Origin: C7867-006 sp964453075
Lineage (GTDB): Bacteria; Patescibacteriota; Minisyncoccia; Phycocordibacterales; DATDWN01
Length of the DNA: 63,179 nt
NCBI GenBank assembly: GCA_964453075.1
Contig: CAYVNM010000005.1
Coordinates: forward strand, 1-63,179
Reading direction: 5' to 3'
This document shows, in pieces, positions 24,401 through 32,292 of the stretch. A model generated the notes under the pieces. That model was given only the letters and a program-made list of their open reading frames with translations, searched no databases and had not been told where the DNA came from. How positions within the stretch are numbered: position 1 is the stretch's first letter; each line of letters opens with the position of its first letter. The position numbers were made by a program, and so were the translations under genes.

Positions 24401-27400
24401 TTGTCTGGGCCATTATTTGTAAGTGTTAGCGTATATGTAACAGTATCACCAACATTTGCTGTAGACTTATCTCCGGTTTTTAGTATTGAGAGGTTGGAAA
24501 CTGGCATACTGGCTACCGTTACCTGCGCCGTAGAAGACGCAGTCCCACCTAGACCCGTACAAGTTATCGTATAAATTTTGTTTGAAGTTAAATTATTTAC
24601 TATTTCACTACCAGTTAATGCCTTGCTGCCTGACCAATCACCACTAGCGACACAAGAATTTGAATTAGCCGAAACCCAACTTAGAGTTGAAGATGCATTG
24701 TATGAAATATTTGTAGGATTGGCTGTAAGAGTTACGGTTGGTGGAAGATAATTTGACACAATCACCGTAACAGATGAAGAAGTATTAGCCGTACCAGGCT
24801 TTGAACAATTAATTGTGAAAACGTGAGTTCCTACTGTTAGTCCTGTAATAACTTGAGAACCTCCTGTTGGTGTCTTTGATCCAGACCATGCTCCAGTTGC
24901 TGTACAAGTTGTTGGATTACCCGTGGTTGTCCAAGTAAGTGTTGTTGAGTTTGTTGGTAGAGTTAGAGAGTCTGGGGTTGCTTCCAAAGAAACTACTATA
25001 GCTGAGACTAGATTAAAGTTAGCAGTACATGTTCTATCCTCCGACATCACAACTTGACTATTTACTTCACAGTCACCACTCCAACCAGTAAATACTGATC
25101 CTGGATCTGCCAATACTCCTGGCATGACCACGGTACCCCAATTATACAAACCTGCTCCAGTAACTGTTCCTGAACCTGTACCAGCTTTGTTTAGAGTTAG
25201 TCTGAATTGGTCTATTGCAAAAGTTGAACTAATTGTATGATTTGCCTGTATGTTTGAAAATGTGTATGTGTTTACTGCACCAACCGAAGCGCCATCAACT
25301 AAAACATTGGCTACATGATAATGAATAGATGGAGTAATTGTATAGATTTGACTTGTTCCATAATTTTTTGTTGTAACACCAGATGGAGTAGTTGTTCCAT
25401 TTGGGCCTGAAGTAGCTGTAATCGTATATACATTTAAATTAAACGTAGCTATACAGTTTTTATTACTATTCATTAAAACTTGACCATTTGTATCACAATC
25501 ACCACCCCAACCAACAAAAGTCGATCCTGTGTTAGCTATAGCACTTGCTCTACCTATTGTGTTCTCCAAATAAACTCCTGCACCATCAACCACACCAGTA
25601 CCTGTACCATTTTTTGTAATAGTTAATGTGTAATTAACTTCTACAACAGGAGACACAGTCACCGTAACAGATGAAGAAGTATTAGCCGTACCAGGCTTTG
25701 AACAATTAATTGTGAAAACGTGAGTTCCTACTGTTAGTCCTGTAATAACTTGAGAACCTCCTGTTGGTGTCTTTGATCCAGACCATGCTCCAGTTGCTGT
25801 ACAAGTTGTTGGATTACCCGTGGTTGTCCAAGTAAGTGTTGTTGAGTTTGTTGGTAGAGTTAGGGCCGTAGGATTAGCAGAAAGTGAAGATGTGATAGCA
25901 GATATTAAATTAAAGTTAGCTGTACAATTCTTATTAGAATTCATTACAACCTGTCCACTAACCGCATTACAATCTCCACTCCATCCAGTGAACACAGAAC
26001 CAAAATTTGCTACCGCACTTGGAACTGCGGTTACACCAGAGTTGTACGTACCTGCTCCAGTAACTGTTCCTGAACCTGTACCAGCTTTGTTTAGAGTTAG
26101 AGTAAACTGATCGATATCAAATGATGCTCCGATAACATGATTGGCCTTTATATTTGAAAATGTATATGTGTTTACCGTACCCACAGAAACACCATCAACG
26201 ACTACATTAGAAATGTGATAATTAGTTGCCGGAATAATTGTGTAGGTTTGACTTGTTCCATAATTTTTTGTTGTAACACCAGATGGGGTTACTGTGCCGT
26301 TTGCTCCCGCCACTGCCGTTATTGTATATGTGTTTAGGTTAAATGTAGCTACACAAATTTTACTGCTATTCATCAAAACTTGTGTAACTAAGTTTGTTCC
26401 AGAACAACTATTTCCCCATCCAGTAAAAGTTGAGCCTTCACTTGGAGATGCGGTTACTGTGGCTGTTACACCAGAGTTGTACGTACCTGCCCCAGTAACT
26501 GTTCCTGAACCCGTTCCAGACTGAGTAATCATGAGTGTATAAGTCGGAGCTGCAACAACAGAACTGTTTAGTGTGACTAAATTACCAAAATACGTATCAA
26601 CTGAAGGAGCAACACAAGTTGTTCCATCTGTTTTTATATAATCAGCCCCAGCCTTATGCACCATCTGAAAATCTAGCGAATAATTTCCGGGTGTAGAAGG
26701 TGCAACCACACTAAAAGTCCAACTATTAGAATCGTTTACATCCATGACATATGGTAAATGTCCATATGTTGGATTTATGGTTAGATTTCCACTTTTATTA
26801 GAAAGTTGAAAATAATTACCGTGATACCATTTTGTGTTTCCGGTATTTGTAGATTTAACAGTAAAACTATATGTTTGACCAGGAGTCATTGTAGCTGGAA
26901 GTGGATTTGTCACCACAACCAATGCATTTTCTGTACAAGAAGGTGTTGGAGGAGGATTTGCACAATCAACACCATAATTAATAACTTGACCTATGAAAAG
27001 GGTAACTTCTCCAGTAGTACGGTTTATATAACCAACATCGTACTGCACACGTCCACATGTGTATGTTGAAGCATCAAAACTAACATCAAAATGACCGGAC
27101 TCCTGTGCAGAAAATTCTGTTTTACCCACAACAGACATTCCGTTCAAATTAAGAGTTTGGTAGTAAGGATCACAACCAGCCTGATCACTATGAAAAGCTG
27201 TATAAACTATGCTGTAATGATCGTTAGTTGTGTTAGTAGCATCAACACTTAGGAATGGGTTTTGCCCAGCGTCATCACACTCACCAGGAGTTAAACCAGA
27301 GTAGTTTAACGTAATAGGAAACGGTCCACCAAATTCAAAAGTTCCTGAATCAGCTTTGGTTACAGCAACTCCAACCGCAAAAAATACCGCTATAAATATT

Positions 27401-27453
27401 GCCAAAAATATTGCTGAATTACCTATAATTTTTTTAGATAATTTAAAAACCAT
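21430..27453 (-). CDS. Giant surface protein with DUF11, InlB-type and Ig-like repeats
   Basis: 2007 residues. N-terminal hydrophobic signal or anchor (about 12-33). In order: a Cys-containing N-terminal domain; an NBR1-Ig-like domain (about 170-295); divergent InlB B-repeats (GSGTVTGAGTYNSGV, FTGW) alternating with Ig-like domains (LTLPTNSTTLTWTTTGNPTT); DUF11 repeat 1; a DUF5011/HYR-like domain (LIGANPASVNVGEVYLDPGA); an SdrD-like segment; DUF11 repeats 2 and 3; a run of nine Gly; a fibronectin-like stretch; a peptidoglycan-binding-like domain (VRKLQVFLRDLEGF); then a C-terminal helix (LAIIIAVISYLWY) with a basic tail. Probably an adhesin or S-layer-like protein anchored at its C-terminus. 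DNA repeats inside it are exact. Confidence 0.85.
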   Translation of the reverse strand: MVFKLSKKIIGNSAIFLAIFIAVFFAVGVAVTKADSGTFEFGGPFPITLNYSGLTPGECDDAGQNPFLSVDATNTTNDHYSIVYTAFHSDQAGCDPYYQTLNLNGMSVVGKTEFSAQESGHFDVSFDASTYTCGRVQYDVGYINRTTGEVTLFIGQVINYGVDCANPPPTPSCTENALVVVTNPLPATMTPGQTYSFTVKSTNTGNTKWYHGNYFQLSNKSGNLTINPTYGHLPYVMDVNDSNSWTFSVVAPSTPGNYSLDFQMVHKAGADYIKTDGTTCVAPSVDTYFGNLVTLNSSVVAAPTYTLMITQSGTGSGTVTGAGTYNSGVTATVTASPSEGSTFTGWGNSCSGTNLVTQVLMNSSKICVATFNLNTYTITAVAGANGTVTPSGVTTKNYGTSQTYTIIPATNYHISNVVVDGVSVGTVNTYTFSNIKANHVIGASFDIDQFTLTLNKAGTGSGTVTGAGTYNSGVTAVPSAVANFGSVFTGWSGDCNAVSGQVVMNSNKNCTANFNLISAITSSLSANPTALTLPTNSTTLTWTTTGNPTTCTATGAWSGSKTPTGGSQVITGLTVGTHVFTINCSKPGTANTSSSVTVTVSPVVEVNYTLTITKNGTGTGVVDGAGVYLENTIGRASAIANTGSTFVGWGGDCDTNGQVLMNSNKNCIATFNLNVYTITATSGPNGTTTPSGVTTKNYGTSQIYTITPSIHYHVANVLVDGASVGAVNTYTFSNIQANHTISSTFAIDQFRLTLNKAGTGSGTVTGAGLYNWGTVVMPGVLADPGSVFTGWSGDCEVNSQVVMSEDRTCTANFNLVSAIVVSLEATPDSLTLPTNSTTLTWTTTGNPTTCTATGAWSGSKTPTGGSQVITGLTVGTHVFTINCSKPGTANTSSSVTVIVSNYLPPTVTLTANPTNISYNASSTLSWVSANSNSCVASGDWSGSKALTGSEIVNNLTSNKIYTITCTGLGGTASSTAQVTVASMPVSNLSILKTGDKSTANVGDTVTYTLTLTNNGPDNATNVIVTDVLNSGLNFVSASSTSGTYATGTGVWTVGNLNNASTTTLTLVTTIKSGFEGQTIPNTAVASSTESDPIPENNTSTVNVVVNGNPPCTVNCGPTNQRPVITLIGANPASVNVGEVYLDPGATAVDPEEGNITNRIVATSTVNTAVVGSYTVTYNVSDSQGLAAIPVSRTVNVLDNTPSIKGKVNFCMIIADNNNKIATSSYGLPGGNFSLNLATTTNIASSTIYTKNWNTNTFSPNRHIILNTSDADCVTYDNLDLGSYYYPELFVTGSSWATTTYNDQYNQSVNNIFDFFVYSPELFTATTTDDINRNFNSDGNITLVEGNADRTLVLLVKSIPVPNPTSNLSILKTGDKSTANVGDTVTYTLTLTNNGPDNATNVIVTDVLNSGLNFVSASSTSGTYATGTGVWTVGNLNNASTTTLTLVTTIKSGFEGQTIPNTAVASSTESDPIPENNTSTVNVVVNGNPPCTVNCGGNPTSNLSITKVSDKSTANVGDTVTYTITLVNNGPDNATGVTVTDTLDSRLNFVSASSTSGTYATSTGLWTVGNLNNASTTTLTIVATVKNGSEGQRIPNSVSVTATQTDPTPGNNTSVTNIDVNNPNPPCTSNCNPNPPCTANCGGGGGGGGGGNGPITPNNLTIFNEQVVETVPGVAFVSWNTNLIATRRVVYGNSSNPILGSAPNYGYTNSTETVSSPLLTAHGMVVGVEANKTYYFREISTDIINGVTRTAIGKELVLIPGKPTTSTSCYYLYDYLRKDFNNNPVEVRKLQVFLRDLEGFSDVKVTGIYDDQTIVALDAFQERYKADILTPWGHTEATSYTYILTKKKVNEIYCKMAFPVTALQQQEIDNYRVFLLGLQNAGITLPENTTIPPVNTSPVSTTTPLLNEIIGLGTSTVNTTLAGVSTTTLSKFTANVSFAWSKISSWTGLNCAPGSVSGCSCRVLNWILAIIIAVISYLWYRERQQNNKIEKINKEIDLNKEIDLDLFK
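22504..22536 (-). repeat. Poly-Gly-coding GGN microsatellite in the surface protein gene
   Basis: An interrupted run of CCN/GGN triplets encoding about nine glycines, which form a flexible hinge between DUF11 repeat 3 and the C-terminal domains. Such runs can change length by slippage. Confidence 0.6.
22970..23362 (-). repeat. 393-bp exact repeat, copy A (DUF11 repeat 2)
   Basis: By line-by-line comparison identical to 24107-24499 (offset 1137 bp). It encodes one complete DUF11 repeat. The neighbouring third DUF11 repeat (about 22560-22965) is similar but clearly diverged, so the identity of the other two is recent. Confidence 0.9.
24107..24499 (-). repeat. 393-bp exact repeat, copy B (DUF11 repeat 1)
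   Basis: Second copy of 22970-23362 in the same reading frame. Between the copies lie the DUF5011-like and SdrD-like parts of the protein. Confidence 0.9.
24762..24966 (-). repeat. 205-bp exact repeat, copy A (Ig-like domain)
   Basis: Identical to 25659-25863 (offset 897 bp) and in frame. Encodes the Ig-like domain with TWTTTGNPTTCTATGAWSG. A shorter repeat of about 49 bp around 25152 and 26052 lies in the adjoining InlB-type repeats. Confidence 0.9.
25659..25863 (-). repeat. 205-bp exact repeat, copy B (Ig-like domain)
   Basis: Second copy of 24762-24966. Together with the 393-bp pair it shows repeated module duplication or gene conversion in this gene. Confidence 0.9.
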
Positions 27454-27559
27454 AAAATTTATTTATCACCACAGCATACCTATTTAACAAGAATTGTCAA
27501 TATATCACAAAAAAGAAGTTTTTTATAAAAACCTTTATTTTTAGCCATATTTTTTCGTT

Positions 27560-27645
27560 ATGTCCTTTATGATAAAAATACTTTTTTAAATTTCTTTTTT
27601 AGATTTAAAAATATGTCTTTTTTAATAACCAGCCTTAAAGGACAT
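27560..27645. repeat. Inverted repeat ATGTCCTTTA ... TAAAGGACAT
   Basis: Perfect 10-bp arms at 27560-27569 and 27636-27645 in the intergenic region between the surface protein and valS. The right arm abuts the 48-bp palindrome. The shared GTC-TTTTA word suggests related binding sites. Confidence 0.6.
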
Positions 27646-27691
27646 TTAAATGTGCCTATAAAAGACATGTCTTTTATAGGCACATTTAAAT
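27644..27691. repeat. 48-bp perfect palindrome
   Basis: Bases 27644-27667 are the exact reverse complement of 27668-27691, with no spacer (centre AAGACA|TGTCTT). It lies upstream of two divergent genes, so it is not at a gene end. It may be an operator or a cruciform/RNA hairpin; the following T-rich tail would also let it act as an isolating terminator. Confidence 0.85.
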
Positions 27692-27732
27692 TTTATAAAC
27701 AAAAAACAGCCATCTACCACTTATTAACCCAA

Positions 27733-27738
27733 TATGAT
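27733..27738 (+). promoter_or_regulatory. valS -10 box, near-leaderless
   Basis: TATGAT (27733-27738) 11 nt before the ATG at 27750. No clear -35 box. The predicted leader is 0-5 nt. Confidence 0.45.
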
Positions 27739-27749
27739 ATTCTAATTAA

Positions 27750-29858
27750 ATGAAAGATGTATTCTTGTCGCCATATAATCCTCAAAATACCGAGAATAAG
27801 ATATATGAAATTTGGGAAAATAGTGGTTTTTTTAACCCTGACAATACCCAAAATCATAATTCCAAAAACTTTACCATTATAATGCCTCCACCAAATGCCA
27901 ACGGTAACCTTCATGCTGGCCATGCTCTTTTTATAACTCTTGAAGATATAATGATAAGGTATAAAAGAATGATGGGTTTTAAAACTCTTTGGCTTCCTGG
28001 TGCTGATCATGCTGGTTTTGAAACCCAGGTCGTTTATGAAAAAAAACTAGAAAAAGAAGGACGCTCTAGATTTGGAATGGATCCAAAAGACTTATATAAG
28101 GAGATCTTATCCTTTACATTAGAAAATAAAAAAAATATGGAATCTCAGGTACGATCTCTAGGAGCTTCTTGTGATTGGTCTCGCGAAAAATTTACTTTGG
28201 ATCCTTATGTTGTTAACAAAACTCAAGACACTTTCATAAAAATGTTTAACGAGGGGTTAGTCTATCGCGGCAAAAGAGCTATTAATTGGTGCTCCAAACA
28301 TCAAACTTCCCTATCAGAAGTAGAGACAGAATCAACTGAAGAGTCTTCTCCATTCTATTATTTTAAATATGGTCCTTTTGAGATTGGTACAGTAAGACCC
28401 GAAACTAAGTTTGGAGATAAATATGTGGTTATGCATCCTGACGACAAGAGATACTCTGAATACACGCATGGTCAAAAGATAAACGTAGAATGGATAAATG
28501 GACCAATAGAAGCAACAATACTTAAAGATCCAGTTGTTGATATGGAATTTGGTACTGGGGTAATGACCATAACACCCTGGCATTCACAGGTAGACTTTGA
28601 ACTTGCCCAAAAATATAACCTGGAAGTGGAGCAAATTATTGACTGGCGTGGAAAACTTCTCCCCATTGCAAAGGAATTTGCCGGCATGAACATAAAAGAC
28701 GCCAGACCAAAAATCGTAGAAAAACTAAAATCAAAAGGTTTGCTTGTAAAAATAGATGAAAACTACAAAAACGTGGTAAAAAAATGCTACAAATGTAGTA
28801 CCATCATAGAACCCCAAATAAAAGACCAGTGGTTTGTAAAAATGGAACCTTTGGCCAAAATGGCATTAGAATCCGTAGATAAAGGAGAAATAAGATTTAT
28901 TCCGGACAACTATGAAAAAATATTCAGATATTGGATGAATAATACTATAGACTGGAACATTTCGCGACAAATTGTCTGGGGTATACCAATACCAGCATGG
29001 TTCAGAGAAAATGAAGTAAAGGCAAGTAAAGAAAAGCCTGATGGAGATGGCTGGATACCTGATGGTGATACTTTTGATACCTGGTTTTCTAGTGGTCAGT
29101 GGCCACTCACCATAACTGAATACCCAGAAAACAAAGAGTTGTCATCACACTACCCAACTGATGTTATGGAAACAGGTCATGACCTAATATTTAAGTGGGT
29201 ACCAAGAATGATAATCTTTGGTCTATACCTATCAGGCAAGGCTCCATTTAATACTGTCTACCTGCATGGATTAGTAAATGATGCACACGGAAAGAAAATG
29301 AGTAAATCAAAAGGTAATGTTGTTAATCCATTAGACCTTACCCAAAAATACGGCACAGATGCTTTGCGCATGGCGCTTATTGTGGGAAACACACCTGGAA
29401 CAGACCTGGCCCTCCAAGAAGATAAAGTTAAGGCTTATAAACACTTTGCAAATAAAATCTGGAATATAACTAGGTTTGTTCTGTCTAGCACCGAAAATTG
29501 GGATGGCAACAAACCCGAAACCCTAGAAGATGATGATGCTAAAAACCTAGCTGAGCTAGACTCTCTAGTAGAAGATACAACAAAAGATATGGATGAATAT
29601 AGATTTTATCTTGCCGCTGAAAAAATATATCACTATGTATGGCACACTTTTGCTGATAAGATAATTGAAGAGTCAAAAGAAAAAATAAAAAGCGACAATC
29701 CTAACACAGCAAAATCCGCTCAATACACACTTGGATATATACTAGAAACATCATTGAAAATTTTGCACCCATTTATGCCTTTTATAACAGAAGAGATATG
29801 GCAAAATATGAACAAAAAACAATTATTAATGGTTACATCGTGGCCTAATAAAAATTAA
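27750..29858 (+). CDS. valS: Valyl-tRNA synthetase, short form
   Basis: 702 residues. Class I synthetase with HIGH as HAGH in PPPNANGNLHAGHAL, KMSKS in KKMSKSKGNVV, the ValRS sequence INWCSKHQTSLSEVE, an editing (CP1) domain (around GPFEIGTVRPETKF) and an anticodon-binding helical domain. Most bacterial ValRS have about 880-950 residues; here part of CP1 is reduced and the C-terminal coiled-coil tRNA-binding arm is absent. The stop overlaps the next start by one base, so prsW is coupled. Charges tRNA-Val, a copy of which is at 19938. Confidence 0.95.
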   Translation: MKDVFLSPYNPQNTENKIYEIWENSGFFNPDNTQNHNSKNFTIIMPPPNANGNLHAGHALFITLEDIMIRYKRMMGFKTLWLPGADHAGFETQVVYEKKLEKEGRSRFGMDPKDLYKEILSFTLENKKNMESQVRSLGASCDWSREKFTLDPYVVNKTQDTFIKMFNEGLVYRGKRAINWCSKHQTSLSEVETESTEESSPFYYFKYGPFEIGTVRPETKFGDKYVVMHPDDKRYSEYTHGQKINVEWINGPIEATILKDPVVDMEFGTGVMTITPWHSQVDFELAQKYNLEVEQIIDWRGKLLPIAKEFAGMNIKDARPKIVEKLKSKGLLVKIDENYKNVVKKCYKCSTIIEPQIKDQWFVKMEPLAKMALESVDKGEIRFIPDNYEKIFRYWMNNTIDWNISRQIVWGIPIPAWFRENEVKASKEKPDGDGWIPDGDTFDTWFSSGQWPLTITEYPENKELSSHYPTDVMETGHDLIFKWVPRMIIFGLYLSGKAPFNTVYLHGLVNDAHGKKMSKSKGNVVNPLDLTQKYGTDALRMALIVGNTPGTDLALQEDKVKAYKHFANKIWNITRFVLSSTENWDGNKPETLEDDDAKNLAELDSLVEDTTKDMDEYRFYLAAEKIYHYVWHTFADKIIEESKEKIKSDNPNTAKSAQYTLGYILETSLKILHPFMPFITEEIWQNMNKKQLLMVTSWPNKN

Positions 29859-30574
29859 TGTTAGATTTTTTACAAGACTATCCGTTCATTTTAGCTTTTA
29901 TACTTGGATTACTACCAGCCTTGATTTGGCTTTGGTTTTGGCTAAAAGAAGACACTCACCCAGAACCAGCAAAGATGATAACTCTGTCTTTTTTGGGAGG
30001 AATGGTTGCGGTGCTTTTTGTATTACCACTCCAAAAATTCGTTTATGATCATATTCAAAATCAAGAAGCTCTATCTTTCACATTATGGGCATCTATTGAG
30101 GAAATACTAAAACTCGGATTAGTTTACTTAATAGCCTTAAGAAACAAAAAAATAGCAGATGAGCCAGTAGATGACATAATTTATTTAATAATATCTGCAT
30201 TGGGTTTTGTGACTTTTGAAAATACGTTATTCCTGATACCAGGTGTTCAGCAAGGAGATTTCTTGAATGTAATAATACATAGCAATCTTCGTTTTATCGG
30301 TGCCAGTCTCTTGCACATAATGTCTTCTGGAGCAATAGGAATAACTTTGGCTCTAGCATTCTATAGATCACGTCTAGAAAAAACCATGTATTTATTTTCT
30401 GGAATAATTATAGCTATCGTATTGCATACTGCCTTCAATTTATTTATAATAAATGGAGCAGAAGGAAATATTTTTCTCGTATTTGGAATGGTATGGATTG
30501 GTATAGTTGTTTTACTTCTGATGTTTGAAAAAGTAAAGCACATGAGAGAAAACATAAAAATTAGCAATACCTAA
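29858..30574 (+). CDS. prsW: PrsW-family intramembrane metalloprotease
   Basis: 238 residues with about seven hydrophobic segments. The family motifs are present: EE in ASIEEILKLG, FEN in GFVTFENTLF, the His of LLHIMSSGAIG and a last His in IVLHTAFN. In Bacillus PrsW makes the first cut in an anti-sigma factor. No sigma or anti-sigma gene is nearby, so the substrate is unknown. Overlaps the valS stop by one base and lies 22 nt before hsp20. Confidence 0.85.
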   Translation: MLDFLQDYPFILAFILGLLPALIWLWFWLKEDTHPEPAKMITLSFLGGMVAVLFVLPLQKFVYDHIQNQEALSFTLWASIEEILKLGLVYLIALRNKKIADEPVDDIIYLIISALGFVTFENTLFLIPGVQQGDFLNVIIHSNLRFIGASLLHIMSSGAIGITLALAFYRSRLEKTMYLFSGIIIAIVLHTAFNLFIINGAEGNIFLVFGMVWIGIVVLLLMFEKVKHMRENIKISNT

Positions 30575-30596
30575 TTAAATTTAAAAATAAAAAATT

Positions 30597-31076
30597 ATGA
30601 AAGATAATAGATCGTTTTTTGAAAAATTGACGGGAAGCATGAAAATGGATGATCCATCAGAGTTAGATACCGAAGAACATACAGACAAACCCCAAACAAA
30701 GACAGTAAAAGCAGGAGAAGCTTGGTTTGATGAAGAATCTAATGTTGAAGAGGGTCAACTTACTGTAGATCTGTACCAAACACCCACAGAAATAGTTATA
30801 AAAAGCATGGTTGCTGGAGTAAAACCAGAAGATTTAGACATAGCCATAACTAGAGATGTAGTAACCATAAAAGGCAAAAGAGAAACAGAGAGATTTATAA
30901 AAGAAGAAGACTATTTCCATCAGGAATTATATTGGGGATCTTTCTCTCGTACTATTATGTTACCAGCAGAGGTTGAGGTAGAAGAAGCAGAAGCAGTAGA
31001 AAAACATGGTTTACTCATAATAAAACTACCTAAAATAGACAAGAATAGACAGACCAGACTAAAAGTTAAAGGGTAA
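30597..31076 (+). CDS. Small heat shock protein (Hsp20/alpha-crystallin)
   Basis: 159 residues. Acidic N-terminal arm (1-50), alpha-crystallin domain from about 52 (LTVDLYQTPTEIVIKSMVAG, then VTIKGKRETE, then FSRTIMLPAEV, then LLIIKLPKI). ATP-independent holdase chaperone that forms oligomers. It is in an apparent operon with valS and prsW and ends at a strong terminator. Confidence 0.93.
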   Translation: MKDNRSFFEKLTGSMKMDDPSELDTEEHTDKPQTKTVKAGEAWFDEESNVEEGQLTVDLYQTPTEIVIKSMVAGVKPEDLDIAITRDVVTIKGKRETERFIKEEDYFHQELYWGSFSRTIMLPAEVEVEEAEAVEKHGLLIIKLPKIDKNRQTRLKVKG

Positions 31077-31090
31077 TCTAAAGTTCTTAC

Positions 31091-31124
31091 AAAACAAACC
31101 ACTCAATTGAGTGGTTTGTTTTTA
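31091..31124. terminator. Terminator after hsp20
   Basis: AACAAACCACTC and GAGTGGTTTGTT flank the centre AATT as a perfect palindrome, followed by T residues. It also lies directly downstream of tRNA-Phe on the minus strand, so it probably serves both. Confidence 0.85.
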
Positions 31125-31125
31125 C

Positions 31126-31201
31126 TGGTGCCGAGACCCAGAATCGAACTGGGGACCTATTCCTCTTCAGGGAAGCGCTCTACCAACTGAGCTATCTCGG
31201 C
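31126..31201 (-). tRNA. tRNA-Phe (GAA)
   Basis: 76 nt with encoded CCA. Acceptor GCCGAGA/TCTCGGC, D arm GCTC/GAGC, anticodon loop CTGAAGA giving GAA, T arm CCCAG-TTCGATT-CTGGG. The outermost anticodon-stem pair is a C-U mismatch. No T-arm repeat element follows it. Confidence 0.95.
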
Positions 31202-31212
31202 ATACAAAAACC

Positions 31213-31479
31213 TTATTTGTTTAAATCGTTGAAACTATCTATTATCCCACTAAAGTCACCTAATCCAGTCTTAGCACCACCATATATATTTGATAAAGCA
31301 TCCAAATACGGTTGAATGAGGTAAAAAGCCCCAATAGCTGAACCTATAATAACTACCCAGTACAATATGCTCATAATACGAGCCAGACGCATAGAACGCC
31401 TTATAGAGCGTAATATTTCATTATTTTCCTCGGACAATTCTACAGTTCTTTTTAAAAGCTCTCTGTCTTCTGGTGACAT
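31213..31479 (-). CDS. Small single-pass membrane protein
   Basis: 88 residues. A charged N-terminal helix (PEDRELLKRTVELSEENNEIL) followed by a basic patch and one transmembrane helix at about 35-58. No family recognised. It lies between tRNA-Phe and tRNA-Arg on the same strand, so it may be read through from the tRNA-Arg transcript. Confidence 0.55.
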   Translation of the reverse strand: MSPEDRELLKRTVELSEENNEILRSIRRSMRLARIMSILYWVVIIGSAIGAFYLIQPYLDALSNIYGGAKTGLGDFSGIIDSFNDLNK

Positions 31480-31502
31480 GAGCCTATAGTAACAAAATCT
31501 TG

Positions 31503-31574
31503 TGCCCTCGGCAAGAATCGAACTTACATTTATCCCTTAGGACGGGACCGTTCTATCCATTGAACTACAAGGGC
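31503..31574 (-). tRNA. tRNA-Arg (CCT)
   Basis: 72 nt. Acceptor GCCCTTG/CGAGGGC, D arm GTTC/GAAC, anticodon loop GTCCTAA giving CCT (codon AGG), T arm with loop TTCGATT. No encoded CCA (ACAA follows the discriminator position), as at tRNA-Glu. Confidence 0.93.
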
Positions 31575-31599
31575 CGGCCTATTTCCAGACCAGATAAAT

Positions 31600-31836
31600 T
31601 TATTTTATTTGTAACAAATTAGCAAGCCTGGATCTATCAAAACCCACAACCACCTCACCATCTATCACTATAACAGGTACTCCCAATTGTCCTGATTTCT
31701 CCATCATTTCCCTTCTTTTATCCAAATCACTAGCAACATCAAATGAATCATATTTTACTTTATTTTCATTAAAATATTCCTTAGCCAAATTACAATAATG
31801 ACAGGTAGGTGTTGAATATATTGTTACTTTTTTCAT
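31600..31836 (-). CDS. Glutaredoxin/NrdH-like redox protein
   Basis: 78 residues from ATG 31836, chosen to begin at the thioredoxin-fold strand MKKVTIYSTPTCHYC. The redox motif is C12-H-Y-C15 (CPYC in classical glutaredoxins), the cis-proline is in GVPVIVID and VVGFD is the terminal binding segment. A dithiol glutaredoxin or NrdH-type protein that could be reduced by TrxB. Promoter TTGTAG-N17-TATACT on the minus strand (31895-31867). Confidence 0.88.
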   Translation of the reverse strand: MKKVTIYSTPTCHYCNLAKEYFNENKVKYDSFDVASDLDKRREMMEKSGQLGVPVIVIDGEVVVGFDRSRLANLLQIK

Positions 31837-31866
31837 ATTTTTTCTAAAAAATAATAATGTCTCACT

Positions 31867-31895
31867 AGTATATAGCAATACTGGTTTGACTACAA
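31867..31895 (-). promoter_or_regulatory. Promoter of the glutaredoxin gene
   Basis: Minus strand TTGTAG (31895-31890), 17 nt, TATACT (31872-31867); the start codon is about 30 nt downstream. Confidence 0.55.
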
Positions 31896-31899
31896 GATT

Positions 31900-32280
31900 C
31901 TAATTATTAGTAAAAAAATTTTTTATTTTTTGCCACAAACTTAATTCCGAACTAGTCGCGGATTCCCCTCTTTTTTCATCTTCAACCACAACGACCATGT
32001 TTTCATCACTTTTTACCACATTAAATTTCAATCTAATTTCTTCTTCTATGCCAGATCTTGTATCTAGTCTGCTTATTTTGTCTTCCAATTCCCTATTTCT
32101 TAGCCTTAATTCATCTACATTTTTTACAGAAACGTCTTTCATTTCCTCACTAACCCTTTTCTTGTTGTAAACCCTCCATGTTGAATGAGCCATTACTAGA
32201 ACCACCAAGAGAAGCAAAATCAAAACTACCTTATTGTAGGCCAAATTCCTAATCTTGCGTTTTTGTTGAAAATCGAGCAT
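31900..32280 (-). CDS. Septum formation initiator family protein (FtsB/DivIC-like)
   Basis: 126 residues. Short cytoplasmic start, one transmembrane helix (about 19-36), a coiled coil (SEEMKDVSVKNVDELRLRNRELEDKISRL in heptads, about 45-73) and the family ending T-R-S-G-I-E-E-x-I-R-x-K-F-x-V-V-K. The fold is that of FtsB/DivIC, which joins FtsQ and FtsL in the divisome. The -10 box TATAAT (32293-32288, minus) is 7 nt from the ATG, so the mRNA should be leaderless. Confidence 0.8.
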   Translation of the reverse strand: MLDFQQKRKIRNLAYNKVVLILLLLVVLVMAHSTWRVYNKKRVSEEMKDVSVKNVDELRLRNRELEDKISRLDTRSGIEEEIRLKFNVVKSDENMVVVVEDEKRGESATSSELSLWQKIKNFFTNN

Positions 32281-32292
32281 TATTGTAATTAT

